From positions 1 through 11,085 of the forward strand of contig CANOBT010000174.1 in assembly GCA_947564305.1 (NCBI GenBank): a stretch of 11,085 nt of DNA. Direction: 5' to 3'. Shown in pieces: positions 6,626-11,085 of the stretch (positions are counted from its first letter, which is position 1; every line of letters starts with the position of its first letter). The position numbers and the translations under genes are program-made. Source of the DNA: an uncultured Lachnospiraceae bacterium (GTDB taxonomy: Bacteria; Bacillota_A; Clostridia; Lachnospirales; Lachnospiraceae). The notes beneath the pieces were generated by a model. The model was not told where the DNA came from. It worked only from the letters and a program-made list of their open reading frames with translations, and searched no databases.

Positions 6626-9451
6626 ATGAGTTTATACAATAAAATTATAGACCAACAGAAGCTACAGGAGGCATGGAAGCAGGTTTATAAGAATAAACCA
6701 AAAGAAGGAGTGGATCATGTTTCCTGTGAAGAATTTGAAGAAGATAAGAAAAACAGAATAAAGGTTTTATGGGGTGAGCTGGTAAACCATACGTATGAAT
6801 GTCAGCCGGTTCATCTGCTTCCTATCTATAAAGGGGATAAAATGCGTTGTATCAGCCTGTATACGATGCGTGACAAGGTGCTTCAATCCTCGATAGCGAA
6901 AGAAATATCTTCTATATTTGAACCGTATTTTTCAGAGTGCTGCTATGCATATAGGAGCGGTAAGTCGGCTTTGCATGCATCACAGAAAATACATCACCAG
7001 ATTCTCCAAATGAGACAAGGATATGTTTTGCGGGCAGATATCAGCAGTTTTTTTGATTGTATTCAGCATGATATTTTGATAAGCAAAATCCGTGAAAGGA
7101 TACATGAGGACGATGTGATTGAACTAATAGTAAAGGTTATAAAAACATGTTCTCTGGAAAAGACAGGTGAATTAATAGAAAAGAAACGAGGCGTTTATCA
7201 AGGGGCAACGCTGGCACCTGTATTATCCAATATATATTTGATGAAAATGGATAAGAGGATTGAGCAGGAGACTGCATTTTACATCCGTTATTCGGATGAT
7301 ATTCTTACCTTTTTTGAGAACGCTGAAAAAGCGGAAACGTACAGGAAGCAGCTGTCTCTTTACATGGAAGAATTGGGATTGGAGTTAAACGAAAAAAAGA
7401 CAAGAGTGGTATCATTTGATGAGGGATTTGAATTTTTAGGATACCAATTTGACCAGAGAGGAAAGGCAATCCCCAAAAAGGCTGAAGATCAGTTGGCAGA
7501 AAGATTGGAAGAGGTTTGGCTTGATTCTAAATATCATACAATTCACGCACGGTTGGAAAAAGGATTGGAAATTTTAAACGGGTGGGAACAGTATTTTACT
7601 GAAGAGCGGCAGATTAGTAGTATTCTTGAGTATGCAGTTTGGGTTTTCCAGATGGAAAAAAAGGAAACTCTGGATACGGAAAAGATGGAAGAAGTGAGGA
7701 AAAAATTTGATAATCCTTATAAAGATGTAGCTATGTATTTGGCGGAGATTTGCAGTAAAAGGCAGTTACGGCTGCAGGAACTAAGAGAATATGAGCAATT
7801 TTTTGCAGTATCTGAGTTAAATCCAGAGGTTCCTATAGAAGAGGATAATCCATTGTTGTCGGAATTGCTGAAAGCATATGCACGTTTTATGGTTCAGGAG
7901 ACAGAAGATGTTAGAACGGAATTGATTCAGTTATATTCGGATTTAAAAATGTATCAAAAAGCAGAGGTGCTGTTAGATAGTGTAAAATCTGAACGTAAAT
8001 ACATTGAAAATATAAAGTTTACAACACTGGAGGGTGGAGCGAGCGGGTCAGTATTATTGACGCCAAAGGAATTATCATTATATATGGATTTGTTTGTAGG
8101 ACGGGAAGATTTATATGCTTTGGATGGAATTACGGCAGAACAGACACGGAAAAAAGAGGAGATTTTACAGCCTTTGCTCGTGGATGTTGTTAAGAAACAT
8201 TTGGAGCAAAAGGTGACTGTCAGTACCTATATACAGAGGAATAATAGGACAGTGAAATATCTGGTGTTGGATTTGGACATCTCAAAAGCAATACTGCTGC
8301 AATGTAAAAGTGAATCAATACGAGAAGAATATATGAGCAAATGTTTTCATATTGCAGTGGAAATTCTGAAAGAATTGCGTCATATGGGGATATCTGGATG
8401 TCTGGAACAGAGTGGGTGCAGAGGATATCATATCTGGATTTTCTTTTCTGAATGGCTGCCTGTACGCTATGCAAATCTATTATCAGATATTATAGAACAA
8501 AAGACAGGCGATTTATGGCATGAAAGCGGAATCCAGGTTGAATATTTTCCGAATAAGACCAGGGTAAAAAATGGTAAGAAAGGTCAATGCTTGAAACTGC
8601 CTTGGGGAGTCCATCCGAGAACAGGGAAAATAAGCAGTTTTTTAGATACGGATTTTCAGTATTATGAACCACAAAAATCAGTTCTTGATGAAATTGTAAA
8701 GTATTCCGGCAATACAATCAAAAGGATTATTGCGGCAAATAAGATAGATATTTCATACGAACAAGGACATGAGCATACAGAGGTAGAGCATGACTTGAAG
8801 GGATTTGGTTCCATATGTGATTCGGTACGGACAGTCCTGGACTCTTGTAATTTGCTTAGATATTTGTGCCAAAAATCTAGAAATACACATTACTTAAATC
8901 ACTTCGAACGTCTAACAGTGCTATACGTATTTGGGCATCTCGGAGAAGAGGGGAAGGCATTTGTACATAAAGTGATGTCTTTTACATTGAATTATTCCTA
9001 TCAGACTACACAGAAATTTATTCTCCGTTGTCCCGAAAAGCCAGTCAGCTGCCTAAAACTTAGGGAACAATATAAGCAGGTATCTGCGGCAATCGGATGC
9101 TCCTGTAATTTCAAAAGGACAAAAAACTGTTATCCATCCCCGGTACTTCATGCATTGAAAAATGCTGAAGAGAACGCTCATATTACGATGCCTGTTTCTA
9201 AAACGTTGCCTGCAAATAAACAGAGTGAATTGAAAGACGAAATTAATGTTAGTGCAAAGGCGCAGACGATTGCGGAAAAAATGATGGAATTGCGTAAACA
9301 AAAAAGGAATCTTGATAAAGCGTTAAAAAAATATGAACAGGAACTGTCTGACATTTTTGATGACAGTGATACAGATAATATGGAAATTAAGATGGGGCTT
9401 CTGGTTCGAAGAAGGAATGGGGAGAAAACAGAATGGGTAATTGAACTTTAG
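6626..9451 (+). CDS. Reverse transcriptase-PrimPol (AEP) fusion, CRISPR-associated
   Basis: This 941-residue protein joins two polymerase modules. Residues 1-300 are a reverse transcriptase of group II-intron-like type: motif A around D138 (LRADISSFFD), the QGATLAP motif (192-198) and catalytic YSDD (222-225). Residues 300-530 are mostly helical and not recognised. Residues 540-680 form an archaeo-eukaryotic primase domain: D549/D551 in LDLDIS, SGCRGYHIWIFF (596-607) and E639 in VEYFP, followed by LKLPWGVHPRTGK, typical of CRISPR- and TOTE-type PrimPols. A later segment has cysteines C809, C826, C828 and C835 that could bind zinc or an iron-sulphur cluster. Residues 872-910 look like a coiled coil. 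GAGGGGG (6615-6621) is the ribosome binding site. All key residues are present, so both activities are plausible. Its place after cas1-cas2 suggests a role in spacer acquisition, for instance converting RNA or single strands into integrable DNA. Confidence 0.92.
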   Translation: MSLYNKIIDQQKLQEAWKQVYKNKPKEGVDHVSCEEFEEDKKNRIKVLWGELVNHTYECQPVHLLPIYKGDKMRCISLYTMRDKVLQSSIAKEISSIFEPYFSECCYAYRSGKSALHASQKIHHQILQMRQGYVLRADISSFFDCIQHDILISKIRERIHEDDVIELIVKVIKTCSLEKTGELIEKKRGVYQGATLAPVLSNIYLMKMDKRIEQETAFYIRYSDDILTFFENAEKAETYRKQLSLYMEELGLELNEKKTRVVSFDEGFEFLGYQFDQRGKAIPKKAEDQLAERLEEVWLDSKYHTIHARLEKGLEILNGWEQYFTEERQISSILEYAVWVFQMEKKETLDTEKMEEVRKKFDNPYKDVAMYLAEICSKRQLRLQELREYEQFFAVSELNPEVPIEEDNPLLSELLKAYARFMVQETEDVRTELIQLYSDLKMYQKAEVLLDSVKSERKYIENIKFTTLEGGASGSVLLTPKELSLYMDLFVGREDLYALDGITAEQTRKKEEILQPLLVDVVKKHLEQKVTVSTYIQRNNRTVKYLVLDLDISKAILLQCKSESIREEYMSKCFHIAVEILKELRHMGISGCLEQSGCRGYHIWIFFSEWLPVRYANLLSDIIEQKTGDLWHESGIQVEYFPNKTRVKNGKKGQCLKLPWGVHPRTGKISSFLDTDFQYYEPQKSVLDEIVKYSGNTIKRIIAANKIDISYEQGHEHTEVEHDLKGFGSICDSVRTVLDSCNLLRYLCQKSRNTHYLNHFERLTVLYVFGHLGEEGKAFVHKVMSFTLNYSYQTTQKFILRCPEKPVSCLKLREQYKQVSAAIGCSCNFKRTKNCYPSPVLHALKNAEENAHITMPVSKTLPANKQSELKDEINVSAKAQTIAEKMMELRKQKRNLDKALKKYEQELSDIFDDSDTDNMEIKMGLLVRRRNGEKTEWVIEL

Positions 9452-9463
9452 GTGGTTGATGGA

Positions 9464-9524
9464 AAGATGCTGTGCAGAAAAAAGAATCAATTATGGAGAG
9501 CGGGAAGCGGATGTACAGCATCTT
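9464..9524 (+). terminator. Long hairpin after the RT-PrimPol gene
   Basis: AAGATGCTGT (9464-9473) and ACAGCATCTT (9515-9524) are perfect 10-bp inverted arms. In RNA the stem extends inward to 13 pairs (9464-9476 with 9512-9524, including one G-U) around a 35-nt loop. It begins 13 bp after the stop codon. No T-run follows, only AATTAAATTT, so it is at best an atypical terminator. It may instead stabilise the mRNA 3' end or be a structured RNA. It also separates the cas operon from the promoter of leader 2. Confidence 0.45.
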
Positions 9525-9557
9525 AATTAAATTTGCCGTCAGAATAAGAATCAAGAA

Positions 9558-9585
9558 TTGTTGATTTTGGAAGAAAGTGTATAAT
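9558..9585 (+). promoter_or_regulatory. Promoter of CRISPR array 2
   Basis: TTGTTG (9558-9563) and TATAAT (9580-9585) are 16 bp apart and point into leader 2. The TGTATAAT box occupies the same relative place as in leader 1, about 150 bp before the first repeat. Confidence 0.6.
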
Positions 9586-9735
9586 ATAATTAATGGCTAT
9601 TAAAGATGGTGGATAGGAATAAAAAAGAGAAGCCCAAAAAAGCAGCAAAAAAAGTAAATTTTCAGAATATTCTGTGAATTACTTGCGGAAATAGGTCTGG
9701 GAAGCCGCATAAACAGAGGGTTTCCAGAGGGTACT
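9586..9735 (+). promoter_or_regulatory. CRISPR leader 2
   Basis: The last 77 bp (9659-9735) match leader 1 at 70 of 77 positions with no gap. The palindrome CAGAATATTCTG (9663-9674) sits exactly 73 bp from the repeat start, as in leader 1. Upstream similarity is looser but includes the GGTGGA and A-rich tracts. The leader ends in AGAGGGTACT before the first repeat. Confidence 0.82.
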
Positions 9736-10070
9736 GTAGAAATGGAGTAAGCCCGAAATAGGGCATTGACACAATAAACTCATTGTCATAACCAATTTTC
9801 TTCTCGTCGTAGAAATGGAGTAAGCCCGAAATAGGGCATTGACACTTTTGCCTGCTCTGCAAACTCGCCGTGTTCGTTTTTATAGTAGAAATGGAGTAAG
9901 CCCGAAATAGGGCATTGACACAAATCGTCCTCCTTCTTTAACTCCATTCTTAGTCCATCGTAGAAATGGAGTAAGCCCGAAATAGGGCATTGACACATTA
10001 AATTCCTCTGCAATTGATATCAATTCCGAAATCGTAGAAATGGAGTAAGCCCGAAATAGGGCATTGACAC
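9736..10070 (+). CRISPR. CRISPR array 2: five 37-bp repeats, four spacers
   Basis: Five identical 37-bp repeats lie at 9736-9772, 9809-9845, 9885-9921, 9960-9996 and 10034-10070. Spacers are 36, 39, 38 and 37 bp (9773-9808, 9846-9884, 9922-9959, 9997-10033). The repeat hairpin is GCCC, loop GAAATA, GGGC, and the last eight bases ATTGACAC form the predicted crRNA handle. The terminal repeat is not degenerate. The repeat differs from that of array 1 only in two adjacent loop bases (AT for GG). Spacers range from mildly to strongly pyrimidine-rich on the transcribed strand. The array sits between the adaptation genes and the start of the effector operon. Confidence 0.96.
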
Positions 10071-10085
10071 GAGCTTTTACCCTAA

Positions 10086-10190
10086 TCGCTAAACAGCCTA
10101 AAAGATAAATTCGCAACATATGCTATGAGAAAATTAGGAATCAACGATAAAATGAAAGAGTATACAGGATTAGAAGGAGGTATGGCATGA
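10086..10190 (+). pseudogene. Open tail of an unidentified gene before cas10
   Basis: After an in-frame TAA at 10083-10085, 34 codons run open to TGA 10188-10190. They include a protein-like segment (FATYAMRKLGINDKMKEY) and end exactly over the next start codon (ATGA overlap), the hallmark of adjacent operon genes. No ribosome binding site precedes the internal ATG at 10125, and the frame is cut off only 15 bp after the last CRISPR repeat. The simplest reading is the 3' remnant of a gene that once preceded cas10 and lost its front when the array arrived or a deletion occurred. I do not recognise the family. It could also be a chance frame. Confidence 0.4.
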
Positions 10191-11085
10191 TTCTAGCACA
10201 ATATACGATAAGGTCTAAGCAGGATTACATTTTTAAAACAAACAGAGTACTGGAAATTATCGGTGCATCTGAAAATATCGCTCAAATATGGGATTGGTTA
10301 TTTGACACCGCAGATACTATCTCGCTGAAATACAGAAGAGCTGACGGAATATTCAGCATGGCAGAGGTTTCGGATGCGTTTGAAAAAGGAACCCTGAATT
10401 TTATAGAGCTTTTTTGCGGCGGAGGAAACGAGACGATTCTTTTTGATGGTAATCTGGATTCTGAAGATGATAATAGCTTTAGAAAGCTAAACAGAGCATT
10501 TTCTTACAGGATCATAAAAGAATTTCCGGGTATGGTTCCGATGGTGGTGAGTGTGGAGGCAAGTGGGGATTACAGTAAAGATTATAAAAAACTTATGGAA
10601 GCGGCAGAACTTAAGAAAAATGTTATGGAACCTACATGGGATATGTTTACTGTGCCGTTTGCGATGATGGATCGAAACACATTTCAACCCTACAGTACAT
10701 TGGTAGAAATCAATGGGAAAGATGTGCGTATGTCAGATGAAAGCCGTACCAAATATACAGTGGGTCAAAAGCTGCGGGATCGGAGCAAAGATATACGCCT
10801 GTTTGATGATATGATTACCAGAAAAGGGAAAGAAAGTCTTTTAGCGGTGGTACATGCTGACGGCAACAATATGGGAGCGAAAATTATGGATATGCTTCAT
10901 GACGAGGCAGACTATGATAAAGCTGTTCCTTTGATGCGTGAATTTACGAATAGAACAGCAGATTGTTTTGAGACAGAGGGAGATGCCGCTTTAAAGAAAT
11001 GCCAGTCTGATTTGCTGCAAAAATATAAACAGGCGATAAAGGATAATAAGCTGAAAGAAAGCAGTCTGGCTTACCGCAGGATTAT
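10187..11085 (+). CDS. cas10: Cas10-like (Cmr2-related) protein, N-terminal part; runs off window
   Basis: This is the large subunit of a type III effector, the protein that senses target RNA and, if its palm is active, makes cyclic oligoadenylates. The frame is open for 299 codons to the window end. It begins MILAQYTIRSKQDYIFKTNR and continues VLEIIGASENI, matching the Cmr2/Cas10 palm-entry motif (YIF.(S/T)NR...GAS). Further in, LLAVVHADGNNMG (about residues 219-231) matches the DG(D/N)xMG palm motif. The palm-entry motif lies at residue 14, so there is no room for the N-terminal HD nuclease domain of canonical Cas10. The catalytic GGDD region and zinc finger would lie beyond the window, so cyclase activity cannot be judged. 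AAGGAGG (10174-10180), 6 nt before the ATG, is a strong ribosome binding site. It likely heads an operon of RAMP backbone genes. Confidence 0.75.
   Translation, partial: MILAQYTIRSKQDYIFKTNRVLEIIGASENIAQIWDWLFDTADTISLKYRRADGIFSMAEVSDAFEKGTLNFIELFCGGGNETILFDGNLDSEDDNSFRKLNRAFSYRIIKEFPGMVPMVVSVEASGDYSKDYKKLMEAAELKKNVMEPTWDMFTVPFAMMDRNTFQPYSTLVEINGKDVRMSDESRTKYTVGQKLRDRSKDIRLFDDMITRKGKESLLAVVHADGNNMGAKIMDMLHDEADYDKAVPLMREFTNRTADCFETEGDAALKKCQSDLLQKYKQAIKDNKLKESSLAYRRI

Noticed and set aside
6626..7600. RT as part of a group II intron
   Set aside because: The RT motifs are group II-like, but I see no maturase/HNH tail and no domain V-type RNA nearby, and the gene is operonic with cas2. It is a recruited RT.
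6626..9451. Diversity-generating retroelement
   Set aside because: No template/variable repeat pair or Avd-like gene is visible in the window.
9464..9735. Retron-type msr-msd RNA near the RT
   Set aside because: The hairpin loop is only 35 nt and there is no msr/msd layout. The RT is fused to a PrimPol and linked to cas1-cas2, unlike retrons.
9662..10119. Several antisense frames across array 2 with repeated VSMPYFGLTPFL segments
   Set aside because: The repeated peptide is simply the CRISPR repeat read backwards, with the spacers between. These are not genes.

Overview
The window is a CRISPR-Cas locus from a low-GC Gram-positive bacterium, most likely a gut-type clostridium of the Lachnospiraceae. 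That assignment rests on AT-rich DNA, purine-rich coding strands, strong GGAGG-type ribosome binding sites, the style of the cas proteins and a resident insertion sequence. It is inference, because no phylogenetic marker is present. All cas genes and both CRISPR arrays read on the + strand; only the insertion sequence reads on the - strand.

Layout, left to right. (1) 1-418: a leader with a promoter and a one-spacer CRISPR array. (2) About 709-1656: cas6, the pre-crRNA processing RNase. (3) 1657-1953: an intergenic stretch with a lone decayed CRISPR repeat that keeps the leader-end motif, and an 11-codon mini-ORF with a strong ribosome binding site. (4) 1954-3758: a complete insertion sequence with 11-bp terminal inverted repeats and a perfect 8-bp target duplication (TAAAATAA). 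Its transposase is broken by one in-frame amber codon. It landed just upstream of the ribosome binding site of the next gene. (5) 3782-9451: a tightly packed four-gene block made of a CARF-HEPN (Csm6-like) ribonuclease, cas1, cas2 and a 941-residue protein. That last protein joins a reverse transcriptase to an archaeo-eukaryotic primase-type (PrimPol) domain. (6) 9452-10070: a hairpin, a second leader 91% identical to the first over its last 77 bp, and a four-spacer array. (7) About 10086-11085: the open tail of an unidentified gene, then the first 299 codons of a Cas10-like (Cmr2-related) protein that runs off the window.

How the parts fit. This looks like a type III CRISPR-Cas system. Cas6 would cut array transcripts at the repeat hairpin and leave an 8-nt 5' handle, AUUGACAC. 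The Cas10-like protein would begin an effector operon whose RAMP subunits lie beyond the window. The CARF-HEPN protein would be a cyclic-oligoadenylate-activated RNase, provided the Cas10 palm downstream is active. Cas1-Cas2 with the RT-PrimPol would form the adaptation module, with RT and primase-polymerase chemistry available to make DNA from RNA or single-stranded substrates.

The most interesting points are the RT-PrimPol fusion beside an unfused cas1, the pyrimidine bias of all five spacers (crRNAs antisense to purine-rich, mRNA-like sequence), the paired leaders with a conserved 12-bp palindrome, and traces of locus remodelling (solo repeat, insertion sequence, gene tail beside the array). 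CRISPR-associated RTs and primase-polymerases are already known, so the novelty claim is limited to the architecture and these details.
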